A stretch of DNA of 64,000 nucleotides from assembly GCA_916613615.1 (NCBI GenBank), contig OU744736.1, positions 56,161,205 to 56,225,204 on the forward strand, in the 5' to 3' direction. A program made the position numbers and the translations under genes. Source of the DNA: Steromphala cineraria (Eukaryota; Mollusca; Gastropoda; Trochida; Trochidae). Each line of letters begins with the position of its first letter. Positions within the stretch are counted from its first letter, which is position 1. The notes under the pieces were generated by a model, which searched no databases, was not told the origin of the DNA, and saw nothing but the letters and a program-made list of their open reading frames with translations. Shown here in pieces: positions 23,370-36,239 of this stretch.

Positions 23370-23800
23370 TTTCTTATGACCTAACATGAAAAACAAATAT
23401 ACATTTGAACCCTTTTTAATTTCTTTTGGAAGATAAAAACCCAATTTTAATCACTACGAATGTCCGTCAGTAACCGCGACTTGTTGAGTGAAGCGGCCTT
23501 CAAATGTTCATTCTCATCTCTGTAACAAACGAACGATTTGTTGAAAAATTGTCCAATATCTGTTTTAAAATGTTGTCATTGTATTCATTATAACATAATA
23601 TGAAAAACAAATATAAATTTGAACCCTTTTTAATTACTTTTGGAAGATAAAACCCCAATTTTAATCACTACGAATGTCCGTTAGAAACCGCGGCTTGTTG
23701 AGTGGAGCGGCCTGTAACAAACAAACAAAAATTGTCCAATATCTGATTCAAAGTGTTGTTGTTGTATTTATTATAACATAATATGAAAAACTAGACCACA
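23370..23800 (+). repeat. Two-and-a-third unit tandem repeat of about 207 bp
   Basis: GAACCCTTTTTAATT, then GGAAGATAAAA, then CACTACGAATGTCCGT and GCGGCC appear twice (about 23408-23495 and 23616-23715). A third copy starts with ATAATATGAAAAAC at about 23776. It lies just downstream of the SPRY-like exon. Confidence 0.7.
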
Positions 23801-24060
23801 TTTGCATACTTTTAAACATTGTTTAACAATTTATTCATGTTCCTGTAAGTTGGTTGTGGCTGACATGAATTAAAACCGAATTAGGCCCTATTGTCGTGGA
23901 ATTATAATAAAACACAGCCGGGCATGGAATTATAAACAACATCTATGAACATGTATTGTTAATGAAACGTTTAGGAAAACAGCGGTGTTATCGTTTGGAA
24001 AAGAGACATGCATATGAATTTACCACAAACAAAAAATTATATATTAACATATCATTTCAG

Positions 24061-24240
24061 TGACGATTCATGCACAGGCTATTGAGAATCTCTACAAAAT
24101 CATATAACATGTTACCGACCGGAATAATGATTTTTGTTGTATTTTGCACATTGATGTCAATTCTTCTACGTAAAATTTATACAGGGCCTACAACAAATGC
24201 TTTTTCAGAGGATGATAAATTAGGCCTATCAAGATGTCGA
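24061..24240 (+). CDS. Candidate first coding exon of a single-pass membrane protein
   Basis: An acceptor (ATATCATTTCAG, ending 24060) is followed nine bases later by ATG at 24070. The frame gives 57 codons to a donor-like CGA|GTGAAG at 24241, ending in phase 0. Residues about 17-33 (TGIMIFVVFCTLMSILL) form one hydrophobic segment after a short basic N-terminus, then KIYTGPTTNAFSEDDKLGL. This is the layout of a type II membrane protein such as a Golgi transferase, but no enzyme motif is present and no downstream exon was identified. Without splicing, the frame stops at 84 codons. It could be a chance frame. Confidence 0.3.
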
Positions 24241-24664
24241 GTGAAGGGAAATGATAGGTCTAAACTTTATTTCATGAGTTCAATATTTATCAAATGTGTA
24301 AAGTGTTTCATTCTTCAGTTGTAAATAATATTTAAAAGCGCGAAGATTGAAAGCAAATGTTTGTATTTCACACATCAGGCAAGTAAATGCATATACACGT
24401 ATGGCAGGATTTCCCGCTCGTTCTAGAGCGGATTGTGACGTAATGTTGCTCGTGCGTATATGACGTCACTGTACTCAAAGAAAGCTGACACAATCTTCGT
24501 GTTTTCAAGCGCCAACATATCCGTGTAATAGGCCTTCTGCTCAGGGAGTGCGTCTTGCCATGTCTTAACTTTATCAAAACCAGTTAGTTTGTGTATATCA
24601 TTGGTTGTTTGCATGTTGTAGCATGGAGGTAAAATCAAAACTCTGCAAAATCCCACTATGACCA

Positions 24665-24850
24665 AGTCCTTTGTAGGCTACGGAGCATATCTCCTAAACT
24701 ATACTTTCTAGCTTCACTAAACTTCATACACTGATGAAGTTATCAACAATCATCTCTAAATGTGCCTTTTGATGATTAGATCAACAAATGATTTTTATTT
24801 TGTGCAGTTTCCATGGAAGTAAAATTTACCAAGAACACATTACCAGCTAT
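24665..24850 (+). repeat. Remnant of an interspersed repeat (GAGCATATCT family)
   Basis: GGAGCATATCTCC, CTTCACTAAACTTCATACA and TCTAAATGTGCCTTTTGATG match the repeats at 28370-28745 and 44530-45125. No termini preserved. Confidence 0.45.
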
Positions 24851-27120
24851 TATACTCACCCCCTTTTGCGCATGCGTGAGAATCCCACTCGCCAAGGCTA
24901 TGCGTTTGTAGAAGATTACTGTAGAAGCAGTTCTTAATACTCATGTAACTTAATAACCAATATGGTTAAAATAAATTCAAGGTTATATTCGTAATGATCA
25001 ATTTATGCTCTTTAAGATGGTAATTTTAGTTTTCAGAAAACAATTTTTCTGATTGTTCCCGAGCGTTTTATCAAATGTCTGTTTCATTTTCATATCGGCC
25101 CTTATAAACATGTATATTTGGATGAAATCTTGTCGAAGTGAGTATCTGTCACGGGCATAATGATATATTTCTGCTTTTAGGATTTAAAATTCAAGGTCTG
25201 GGTTCCAAAGATGAAATATTCTTCTTCAATTAGGTGAAATCAAAATTATTTTAACCCAAATACCCATTGTTCCCAGATCATTAGAAAATTGAGAAAATCT
25301 GAATAATTCTGTGTCACGCCTCGCTAATCACGAGTCCCGGCCTGAGTGGTCTTAGCTCGTCACAGTGGGTATTCTTTAATTATGTTTGTATTGTAATATA
25401 ACCCTGTGCTGCTTATCTTACTTTGAGCACATTGTGTGAGCTCACATTTAGAAATCTGCAGAAACTGTGTGGTAATGTATGAATACTTGTGATATATCAT
25501 TAAACAACTCTGATGTTTCTATCAATTTGTTGAAACAAACTATATGAATTAAACAGAGTTTCAATTAAATAATAATTAATAAGAATTTCGATTTTGGATT
25601 TGAAAACCTGATTGTCCCCATATGTGGCGGGATGAATGAAGCCTTCCTACAGACATATGTGCCCGAGATATACATCGACATTTACTCATTAGATGTTACT
25701 GCTAATGCATCTGTATGTTACCTAATAGCTTAACTTTATCTTATAACTAGCGACAGTTGACAATTTTTGTAGGGAAAAGAACATATACAAAGTCTATCCC
25801 TTACCAAATAAGGGAATACACATGCAATTCGCAATGCAACTGAGTATCTTAAATAGATTGCATTCTGTAATCGGAACACAATTTGAGTGTTGCCAAAAAC
25901 GCACACATCAGTTGATTGAAGCAGATACACTTTTGAAAGTTTCCAGAACCAACTCTGAACATGTAAGTTTTATTGTTCTATTATATCACTTTAATTAAAT
26001 ATGTGAATATATCGTCCTACATACAGTACAGTCGTCCAGATATGGTTAGCAAGTAAATTAATGCAAAAGTAATTTTTTTAAATATTAATTCGTGTTCCAT
26101 GTGTCTTTAACGCAAGTGTCTAACTTAGTAAAATGCACTTGTTAGATATACTGCTACAATTTTAAATCAAATTCATTTGTATTGTTAAAAAACGCCACCA
26201 ATACATAGTTTCAAAGATGGACAGAAGAAAATACCATTAATGAGTAACAATAGTCTGACGATGAGATAAAGTATTCAATACCAATGCGTATCTCGACAGA
26301 CAAAGACCAATCGGTTTTATGTTAAATGTCCAGTTACCTTAAGCAAATATCACTATGTGAAAAGGGGAACTTTGTATATCAATTTGCATTTAACATTCGT
26401 GGTAAGAGTGAAATATTAAAATAAATACCTTCATTCATAATATTTTTCTTTAGGCTTTTTATTTCAAATGAAGACTAGCAGAATTAGGACCTAGACTGTA
26501 TTAAAGGTTCGTATCTAATGCACCGTGGTTGTGGATAAATGATGGTTTAGCTATACTTGTTACCATGTTAGACATAAGCATAACTGACATTGTCATTTGA
26601 GGATATTGGAACTTTAATGAAATATCAGCTTATAATGGAATAAATAGATCATTATTCATAATGACAAATATTGCAAATGAACCTAACTTACTTTATTTTT
26701 GGCTAGAATATATTTATTCTTGTATGGAAAAAAGATATTGCTCATTTGAATGAGCATGTAAAGCTTAGTTTTTCATCCATCAATTGTTTCATAAACGAAG
26801 ATAATTTATATGGACTTCAACTATATAATTTTATTTTGCAAAGCGAGTTATATTCCTTCAACATACAAACTTCTAAAAGGCCACTCAAAGAAGTCAATTG
26901 GTGCATATATCATAACTACTTAGTCAATAATCGGTCAAATTTGACACAAGTATCTAAATGCAATGCATTACCACACATATATGGTAAACAAGTGGATATC
27001 AAGAGAACAAAGAAGTAGAGACCGATTAGGCTTGTTGGGCGACCTTGTTGTTATGAAAGCGTTCTGAGATTTATTTGTCTATGAAATATTTTTTATGCTT
27101 CTCTTATCTTATTTTTTGTA
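24851..27120. other. AT-rich stretch, no gene recognised
   Basis: Several short frames, including one of 90 codons at 26746-27018, show no domain, splice context or coding-like composition. Likely intron or intergenic. Confidence 0.4.
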
Positions 27121-27391
27121 ATGAGCGATGCCGACATCAGGAAGTTATTGAAGTCTCTAGGCGTCAATACAAAAGTTCGTAAACGGGAGAAGCTTATTCA
27201 CATGTTGGATGAAACGAGACTTTAGATAAATACAAGAAGTCACTTCCGAATAACTTACATTCAATTCATGATGACCAAAAATGTCTTGTTTTTTTTGCTA
27301 ATTATTACATGAATTACAGACAAGTGTCACAGAGTTTTCCCTCAAGGCATACTGAACATTCAGAGGAGCTACCTGATGTACTCACTAACTG
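27121..27391 (+). pseudogene. Small SAP-like reading frame with frameshift
   Basis: ATG at 27121 opens 34 codons, MSDADIRKLLKSLGVNTK leading to KREKLIHMLDETRL and a stop. The pattern IRKLLKSLGV plus KREKLIHML resembles a SAP nucleic-acid-binding helix-turn-helix, though the family match is by eye. In the next frame the sequence stays open from 27222 to 27391 (DKYKKSLPNNLHSIHDDQKC onward). One frameshift would therefore give about 90 codons. It is either a decayed short gene or mobile-element fragment, or chance. Confidence 0.3.
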
Positions 27392-28264
27392 AATCAAGAT
27401 TCAAATTATATTAAATGTGTATTCTGTTCGCCTACTATCGCAAAAGATATACTTTTAATACACCATATAGCACCAAAATAAACAATAATCAGCAATCTTA
27501 AATGTTCAAACGCGATTTTAATTGAAATAGAAATAAAATGCTGTACAGTTAAGTGGCATTCCCTAATACAATGGTTGTATTCGAAAAAACCATGAATGTT
27601 AATAAATTTGATGCTATGGATTCAAATAAAATATGTAAGACCTTATTTTCTTTTCCTTTAAAAGAACATTTTAAACACCAATATTACATTTGAATTATTT
27701 GTTTACCAGATTGACAAGACATTGACAAAATGTTTTACACAACACAGAAGAGTTAAACTTAAAGAACACATCGAAAAAATGTACCTGTGAATTCATTCTG
27801 TGAATTTAATTTTTTTTTTGGCTATCTTTATCGAGATTTGCTACTGTATGGGACAGGTATCAGGGCATCAACCAAGACATATAAATGTTCAATCACATCC
27901 CTAATTCTTTGAATCTTATTCTTGAATAATTGTAAATTATCAAATAGACGAACTATAAAGAGCTTAGAGTAAAATTTAGTCTCAGAAGAATATTTTCAAT
28001 ATTGGCAATATTTTAAAACAATACATGTATTATAACAAAATGGAGCCCAGAAGATGCTTTAACTTCAGACCTAAAGCTGAGCGATCTAGACTTGCTATAC
28101 TTTTCTAGACTGGGTTGGTCATGGATTAAATAGTTCCGCTTTAGGGTCTGGATGACAGACTATTAAGAGCACGATTGTACATACGCTAAATTTGACCAAG
28201 GAGAGGAGCTCAATCTGCTCGATAAGCGATGCTTGTTTACTTAACCTATATGATGCAACGAGAT
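27392..28264. other. Stretch without a recognised gene
   Basis: AT-rich, nothing supported. Confidence 0.4.
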
Positions 28265-28745
28265 TAACCCCCTGTGGGGGCTGCACAGCAGCACTGGCCG
28301 CCGTTCAACCGTAACGCCGGGCGCTTCAATTTGACTTTCTGAGCCAAGGGCAGATAATTTCAGAAACTGACTCTAATAGCTGGTAATGATACATCTCAGC
28401 TTCACCAAACGTTCTACACATGTCAATCATGGTCCCTTATGCCTAGCTATGTCTTTTGAGGGTTAAATAAGCATGTTGATTTTCTTTTCTGTGCTTTCCG
28501 TGGGAAAACATGACTTGCAAAGTGACTTAACAAAAATAATTTGGTCCTCAGCACATCTCATAGAATATTCATGAGAACTGCCTCAGATTTGTATGACTTA
28601 CATGTACACAATGACTTATCTTTTAAACCATAGGCCTATTCTAAACTATAATAAAACTTTACCAAAAGTTTATCAATTCTACTATTTGAAATTGTTCGAA
28701 CGAAATGGGAAGCGGGCATGACCTCTGCTGGCTTCTTCACTTGTT
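28265..28745 (+). mobile_element. Interspersed repeat with GC-rich hairpin start
   Basis: Begins with AACCCCCTGTGGGGGCTG (a hairpin) and GTAACGCCGGGCGC, then has CATCTCAGCTTCACCAAACG, CAATCATGGTCCCT and ATGTCTTTTGAGGGTTA, shared with 44530-45125 and 24665-24850. It ends near CTTCTTCACTTGTTT. Probably another hairpin-bearing non-autonomous family; boundaries uncertain. Confidence 0.45.
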
Positions 28746-29097
28746 TAATATCAGCAATTTCTAAACAGTGTAGTCAACTAAGATTTACAAATATTGTTAT
28801 AAAAATGTTTAGCCGTTTTTGGTATGATATATTTTCTACATTTTCCATTTTGTTCACAACCTTTTTAATTATTGATTGCAGATTAATTGTATAGAAATAT
28901 AAGGATCTTTATTGCATCCATGGACAGCCAAAGTGAGTAAATAAGGCCTCGATTCCCTTGAAAAAGCCGATTTGAGCTTGGAACTAAGTTGGGAGTTTGT
29001 GTTATTTAGACTAAGTGCCTTAATAACCAATATTTAAGAAGTGGTGTTTTTTAATATGGTAATCATAAATGAGAACACTATCGCCAAATGTTTGAAT

Positions 29098-29182
29098 GCA
29101 TATACCTCCATGTAGGCCTACATATCCATATACCTCCATGTATATATCCATATACCTTCATGTATATATCCATATGTACCTC
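29098..29182 (+). repeat. Short tandem repeat around CATATACCTCCATGTA
   Basis: Three to four degenerate copies of a 21-26 bp unit. Confidence 0.6.
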
Positions 29183-29377
29183 ATCCAGCCAAACAAACCA
29201 GGAAGTTTTGTGTTTATTGAACATATGATTTTACAGCACATTCCACTTTGCTCCTCGAGATGACAGTAGCCTATGGTAACTATAATACAAACCAGGGATT
29301 ATTAAAGTGTACAAAAGAAATACCAAAACAAAACGTTTATTATGTGTTGTTAATATTTTCTGTTTTAATCAGATATA

Positions 29378-30162
29378 GGGGAGACCGGCGCATGTTTGTC
29401 TTTTCTGTTATTTGTGTTCGGTACCGGTGGACACATTTACTTAAACTGGTAATTCTTTATTGACAACATGACTTTACTCCCAGACTGACTTTCCAACGAC
29501 AGTCCAACATGTTCTTGACAAACTGTGGAAGAAAAACCGTTTTTTATCTAGCTGAGAAATTTATTCGACTTCAGTTCACTTTGTTGTTTAGGAATATGTT
29601 CTCAAGTGAGCATAAACCAACATGCCAAGACGTATATGTAACTAACAGGTTTTTGGTATGAGGGCTGTGTATTTGTGGGGTACGTTTGGTCATTACAGCT
29701 AGGCGGGGCGCATTTGGCCGTGAGGACGACTCACAAAATGTTAAGGTCCTCCTCGAAACCATTCTTCTAAAGGTCCTCCTCAAAATGTAGATACCTCTTG
29801 TAGGTCCTTGGAGAGTAGTAAAGTAAATGTAGTATGTTTCTGTCCCAAATATCAAATACAATGAAAAACATATTTTCTCTCTTTAATTGTTGTAGGCTGA
29901 ACATGTTCTGATTGATCCTAAAGATGGCCGAACCTGCTCCTGAGGGAAACTGAACCTGCCCCGATGCAGGGTATGTTCGGTTTTTCAAATCGTCGTCTTT
30001 AAAGCATAGTGATTGGCAAACTAGTTACGTTAGGCACTTATTGCAATTAAGTTAAGATATGTCTCAATATATGTACAAACTAACACTAGTACATATTTGG
30101 AAAAAAACCCAACTCATTTTCTCTATTTTTGTGAAAATAATACGTACCGGCCCGGTCTCCCC
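29378..30162. mobile_element. 785-bp inverted-repeat element flanked by TA
   Basis: The left end GGGGAGACCGGCGC and the right end (inverse complement GGGGAGACCGGGCC) are each flanked by TA (29376-29377, 30163-30164). TA duplication is the hallmark of Tc1/mariner-type insertion. No transposase is encoded, so it is a miniature or internally deleted element. Short frames inside have no family features. Confidence 0.65.
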
Positions 30163-30589
30163 TACATGAGATATCGTACCTTTGAGCGAAATAAGCCACC
30201 GTTTGTATTCAGGATAATTCTTGAGATATTAATTCCGCGCTCCATAAAATGTGTTATCATACTGTAACAATCCGTGAAATCAAACATCAAACGGCACACT
30301 TTGAATCCAAAAAAGGTTTTGTTTATTAGAAATAAATCATGATCTTTATAGTACTTTTGTTTTGCTTGTGAATTTATTTTTGCATATGTCATCGATTTTC
30401 CCTGTTTGTTTTCACTGTTAGTTATACTTTGAATATGCATTTTGGTGCGTTTGCCTCTAAAGACATTAATCTTTTTCCAGACCTGCCTTGAGTTAGATAA
30501 TGTGCAACACATTAGTTTCCATGAGCTAGCATAATTGATTAAAGGGTCAGTCCTATCAGGCTATTTTTTTTGGAATGTATTAATGCATC

Positions 30590-33020
30590 CTAACGGACGC
30601 TAATGTGAAGCGAGCTGCAGACATTATTCATATGAACATGGACAAACTTAATGGTTTTTCTCCAGAGGCACCAAAATTCATACTCGGTGATTTTAATTCA
30701 TGCAATTTAAAACATGTATTACCATCTTATCATCAGTATGTTAGGTGTTTGACAAGATCCGGGAAAACTATTGATTTGAGTTATGGAAATGTGAAAAATG
30801 CCTATAAATCCTATGCAAAGGCTCCGTTGGGTACCTCTGATCACAATATTGTTTATTTGGTACCTTCTTACCGTCAAAAACTAAAATCAGAGAAACCAGT
30901 TGTAAAATATGTCAAGTCATGGACAAATGATTTTTTAGAGAAATTGAAAGGTTGTTTTGAATGCACAGACTGGGATGTGTTTGATCATGCTTGTAAGGAT
31001 TTGAATGAATTCACAAACAGTGTCACTGATTACATTAATTTCTGTGTAGAAAGCATTGTACCTGTTAGATGCATTAAAATATTTCCTAATAACAAGCCAT
31101 GGGTAACCAAAGAGTTCAAATCAGTTTTAAATAAAAAGAAAAGGGCTTTTTGTGCAGGCGACAAAGTAAAAGTAAAACAAATTCAGAAAGATATTGTATG
31201 TTTAACAAGGAAATGTAAAGATGAATATAAAACGAAAATTGAAAGACAATTCTCGGTTAACAATTTACGTAACGCATGGAGTGGTATTAAAACTATTATT
31301 GGCTCTCACAGTAGGCCACAGCAGTTACAATCCATGGATGATCTATCCTTTGCAAATGAATTAAACTCTTTCTACTCTTTTGACACTGGAAATTTTTCGG
31401 ATGAAAGGGAAAGTGTAATGGATCGCTTCCACTTGGGGAAATGGTAACAATTACGACAGAAGATGTAGTTAGTGCATTTGCTCAGATTAACCCGCACAAA
31501 TCTTGTGGCCCTGATAACTTGTTTGGAATTGTTCTTAAGGAGTGTAGAATGCAGCTGGCTGTTATCTTCCAAAAGCTATTTCAAATTTCGATAAATTCTA
31601 ATGAAGTTCCCACTCTTTGGAAAACCTCTAACATTATCCCAGTGCCCAAAAGGAAAATCCAACCGCTAATAACGATTTTAGACCAGTGGCTCTTACCTCT
31701 GTTGCAATGAAATGTTTGGAACGCATCATGAAGAACTTATTGCTTTGTGAAGTCAGCCATATTATTGATCCTTTACAATTTGCATACAGGGCAAGGCGTG
31801 GTGTAGAAGATGCAACAATAACTCTGCTACACAATATCTATCAGCATTTAGAAAGCTATGGTACATATGTAAGAATTATGTTTGTTGATTTTTCATCGGC
31901 TTTCAATACTATTCAGCCTCATCTACTTACTGACAAACTTGTAAAATGAATGTAAATTCTAATATCATTAGATGGATCAACTCATTTCTAGTTAATAGAC
32001 AACAATTTGTTAGGGTTAACCAAGTGCAGTCTTCAACTGTAAGTACATCCACTGGCGCTCCACAAGGTTGCGTTATTTCACCGATTTTGTTTATATTGTA
32101 TACCAATGATTGCGTATCCATTGCAAAAACATGTATGACAATCAAATTTGCCGATGATGCAGCATTGGTGGGCCTGGTTTGGGAATCTGAACTGTGTTAC
32201 AGAACTGAAATTTCAAAATTTGTAGATTGGTGTAAATCAAACTTTTTGTTTTTGAATGTGCAGAAAACCAAAGAAATGGTCATAGATTTTAGGAAAAAGA
32301 AGTCTACATTAAATGCTGTGACTATAGATGATGGTGAAATAGAAAGAGTAACAGAATACAAATATTTGGGTACTGTCTTGGATTCAAAACTTTCTTGGAA
32401 CGAAAATACTGACAAAATTTATAAGAAAGGACAGCAACGCTTGCATTTTTTGTGGAGATTGAGACATTTTAAAATAGATCAAACTATATTGAGGTTATTT
32501 TACAGAACATTTATTCAAAGTATCTTGACCTTTAATTTCTTGAGCTGGTACGGAAATCTGTCTGTTCAGAATAAAAACAAACTCTCAAAAATTGTTAAAA
32601 CAGCTTCAAAAATTATTGGACTTCCAATTGAAAGTATCGGCGATTTTTATGAGCAGCAAATTTCCAAGAAAACAAATAAAATTTTAAGTGACCAATCACA
32701 TATTCTTTTTTCGGAATATTCTTGGCTACCTTCAGGACGCAGACTGCGCATGCCGACTGGGAGAACAAACAGGTTTCGCTACTCTTTTATTCCAAACAGT
32801 GTTCGTTCCTACAATGAGCAGTTTATTGATTAATGTCATATTTCTGTTTTAGTCAAGTGAATGTGAGTGTGACTAGATCGGATGTGTTCATGTTAATTTA
32901 GACAAATCTTATGCATAATAATATTATCATGTACATTTAGTTTGCTTTGTTTGTAACTGGAGAACTGTATATATGATGTAAAACAAATTTCCCTTGGGAC
33001 AATAAAGACATTATCTTATC
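30590..33020 (+). pseudogene. Rex1/CR1-like LINE, 5'-truncated and frameshifted
   Basis: Four frame segments make one protein. 30605-31447 is the endonuclease C-terminal half (FILGDFNSCN, LGTSDHNIVYL) and linker. 31441-31710 holds DVVSAFAQINPHKSCGPDNL. 31686-31949 holds FADD-preceding core motifs (FAYRARRGVEDA, MFVDFSSAFNTIQ). 31946-32833 holds TGAPQGCVISPILF, the catalytic IKFADDAALV, FLFLNVQKTKEMVIDF and a C-terminus with WLPSGRRLRMP. The 3' UTR ends CAATAAAGACATTATCTTATC with a TTATC tail near 33015. Frameshifts occur near 31445, 31700 and 31945. The PSGRR C-terminus resembles Rex1/Babar-type elements of the CR1 superclade, by family memory. Not functional. Confidence 0.85.
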
Positions 33021-33493
33021 TTATCCTCTTGGAATTCGTTTCTATCCTTGACTAGGATGCTAAGATATATTGTTGTCTTCCCTGTATAAACCTGTGAAAA
33101 GAAGGTTCACCAATGATGAGAAGAAGCAGAGAAACAGTTTGGTTACACGCAATTGTAAACATGTATAGTTCCTTCTCACTTAGAATACTGCTTACAAAAC
33201 TCCTACTCATTAAGATGTCTTTTTAAAGTGTAAAATCTGACTTAAATTTAGATTAAAAGGGATTGTTTGCAATTCATTAAAGCAATTCCATCTATAGCAT
33301 GAGTGAGTGATCTATCTATTACATACGTTGCTGTCTGAACGATTGCTTGTTGTCCCTTACTTTCCTTATTATATATAAACAAAATGTATCGGCGAAGGTT
33401 GCGCCTAACTTAAATATTTATCAATATCTTTGACCATCCCATTTCATCCACAGTTTTAAACAATATTTTATATCTACATGTATTTGCATTTGT
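33021..33493. other. Stretch without a recognised gene
   Basis: AT-rich, nothing supported. Confidence 0.4.
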
Positions 33494-33585
33494 ATTATAT
33501 ATATGTAGGACTCAGATCTGTGGCGGGTCTCCAATCCATGGCGAATTTCCTATTCTATGGCGAGTTTGATTGTTTGATTGTTTAT

Positions 33586-33624
33586 TGACGTCACGTTTAG
33601 TGACGTCATTGACGGATGACGTCA
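33586..33624. promoter_or_regulatory. Cluster of three TGACGTCA (CRE-like) palindromes
   Basis: TGACGTCA begins at 33586, 33601 and 33617, at spacings of 15 and 16 bases. This is the consensus site for CREB/ATF bZIP proteins. It lies inside a transposable element, with no gene start recognised nearby, so a function is unproven. Confidence 0.4.
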
Positions 33625-34526
33625 TAATCATTAACTGTTCGCATCGCCAGACGAAACCGCTGTTCATTCGGAAGGCAAGATATTTTCCAACAGAAAGAAA
33701 AGAATTCAGCTGCTATTGTCGAGATAGCATAATACCAATCGCATTATGTTTCTTATTTCCGTCATACTGTTTATTTAAGCCTTGGAAAAATATCAGCTCT
33801 CCTTTGTAGCCCTTGAATTCATTGCAACTGTCTTCATAGTCATAAATTCGCTGAATCTATCTTCTTTAGCCCTTGGATTCATACTAAATGTCTACTTTAG
33901 CCCTTGGATTCATATTAAGGGATTTCTTAACGGTTAGGGGTTAGCGTTATAGGTTCACTGTACAAATATGTTCGCCACTTTATCTACAATTTACGTTACC
34001 GACCCTTGCACTAGACAAACTAACCCTAAAACATTGTCGATACGGATCCAAGTGTTAAAAAAAGATAGCCAACAAATATCTATCTGCTAAAAAAGTCAGT
34101 CTAACGAGAATCCAAGGGCTAATTTCCTAAAGATATTAATTTAGTGGCGAACATATTGTTGTACCGATTGCATTACCTATTGACCAGTTGCAGATTTTGG
34201 CCTATAATAAAGTACATGTAGGAAAACATATAAATTGAATGTTGGTAACGCAATTCTACCCAGCTGAAAATGTCTCATCACGATCAATACAAAATCCGCC
34301 ACAGCTTTTGATAGGTACGGCAGACAGACAGACAGATAAATTTATTTACATCTCACTCGTGTTACATCGATAAACAATTGCAAAAATTATAAACACATTA
34401 AAATACACGACCAATCGCCTAGCGATTTATGAGAGATGGATTTAAAAGCTTAAGTGTACAATATAGTAAAAATGCAATAAACTTGTATAAGATATAAATA
34501 AAAAGTTATTTGTACAGAGAATAACG

Positions 34527-35127
34527 CATTCTCTCCCCACAGAGGCAACTCAGTCATACCTGAATTAGCCTCTGTTCCATTACGCCTAGATCCTGGGGTT
34601 CCGGCAGATTGCCCTAGCGGCAAAAAGTTTTAACTTGAGATAGCTCCCTTATCTGCAGCCAATGAAAACACCTTTTGGATATCAACGACTTTGGGAATTC
34701 TCAACGGTCGGTCTGTGACTTTCGAAAGTATCATGCCTTTAGACATATTTTTCATTAACAGTGTGAGAGGGAAAATATTTAAAAATCAGATATGGATAGG
34801 GTTTTTCATAAGAAACATACTGTTTTATAATTGTGTAAATTGTTCTTTGTTTTATGATAAATTTTATTTTAATAATTTACCAAATAAAAACTAATGAGAA
34901 GGTAAAAAAGCGATGTTTTGTTGAAGGAAGAGTTATCTCCCCTGAATGCCGAATCACCGGGAGTAGCCGACCTTTTGCGAATGACCCCTTTTGAAACGGC
35001 GTCGCTGATTGCACAACTAACTTCGATTGCCTCCAATCAGATTTCTACTTTTCTGTCCCGTGTATTAGCCGTAATAGAACAGAGGCTAATTCAGGTATAA
35101 CTGAGTTGCCTCTGTGGGGAGAGAATG
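34527..35127. mobile_element. 601-bp long-TIR miniature element, 9-bp duplication
   Basis: Inverted ends of about 62 bp start CATTCTCTCCCCACAGAGGC and differ at about three positions. AGAATAACG flanks both sides (34518-34526, 35128-35136). The long TIR and 9-bp duplication suggest a Mutator-like non-autonomous element. It sits in the 3' UTR of the host LINE. The element at about 45183 shares its terminal words. Confidence 0.8.
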
Positions 35128-36239
35128 AGAATAACGTCGATGTTCTAAAATATTACAGCAGGTTTTGGCAAGACAAAAGATAAAATCATCACATGTAAAA
35201 ATAAGGGCAAGTTGCTGTAAAACTGGTAAAAATTAGAAATATGGCCATTTTAAAACACAACGGTGTAATAGATCCTTTCGTAAATGGGAATAAAAGGGAC
35301 AGGAAAGTAAAACGTGTGCTTCGTCCTCAACACAGTCAAAACAAAGTCGATTTTCTACTGGTATGCGCTCATATCTCCCAGTCTCTATTCTTAAAGGAGC
35401 GACACCACATCTGAATTTGGCAAGAGCACTACGTTGATTTCTTGACAAGTTGACATTTAGATATTTCTCACATTCATATTTGTTTTTGAAATTGACATAA
35501 GTCCTTAATTTACGTTGTTTCCCACTTTTTAGTTCTTCTTCCCAAGTAGACTTGAAGTTTGTACATATGACTTGTTCAACTGTTTTAACTAGGAGTTTCT
35601 TTTCCGTTCTTAGTTGTTAATTGAACAGATGATTGAGGTGGATTTTTGTGAAGTGACCATGTACTCTGTAGTGCCAGTTTCTTTTCCTTTTTTGTAACAG
35701 CTGCATGATCCGCCCAGAGGAATACTCTCTTGTTAACTCGTCTCTGCGTCATATTCACTGATCTGTCCCACAGTCGAGTAACACAAGCCCACTGTCTTAT
35801 CTCTGGGGGTGTCCATCCTACATCACCGGTGTTGGCAAGATTCGGGGCGTACTTGCCGAGTCCCAGGTAGAATCGGATCGCTCTGTGTTGCACCGCTTTA
35901 ACGCATGTGTGAACCGTAGTACCCCAAATTGGTGCTCCGTAGCTGAGAGTCGACCAAACCATCGTGTCGAACAGCTTGCTGTAAACTTTGAAAGGCATTC
36001 CTCCTAATGATTTGAATTTAGATATTAAAAGGCCAAGAACTCTGCTTGCTGACTGCGCTGCTGTCCTCGCCATAATGGAGTAGTCTAATAGTTCCGTCAT
36101 AAGTACACCCAAGTAGCTATAAGAGTCTGTCACAACGAGTATGGTTTTTCCACAGTTAAAACACACACTGGTTCTTGGAACTGATTTTCCTCTAAAATGG
36201 ATTATCTTAGATTTATCTTCATTGATCAGCATGTCGTTA

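Noticed and set aside
34918..35100. 60-codon plus-strand frame
   Set aside because: It lies wholly inside a miniature TIR element and reads into its terminal repeat.
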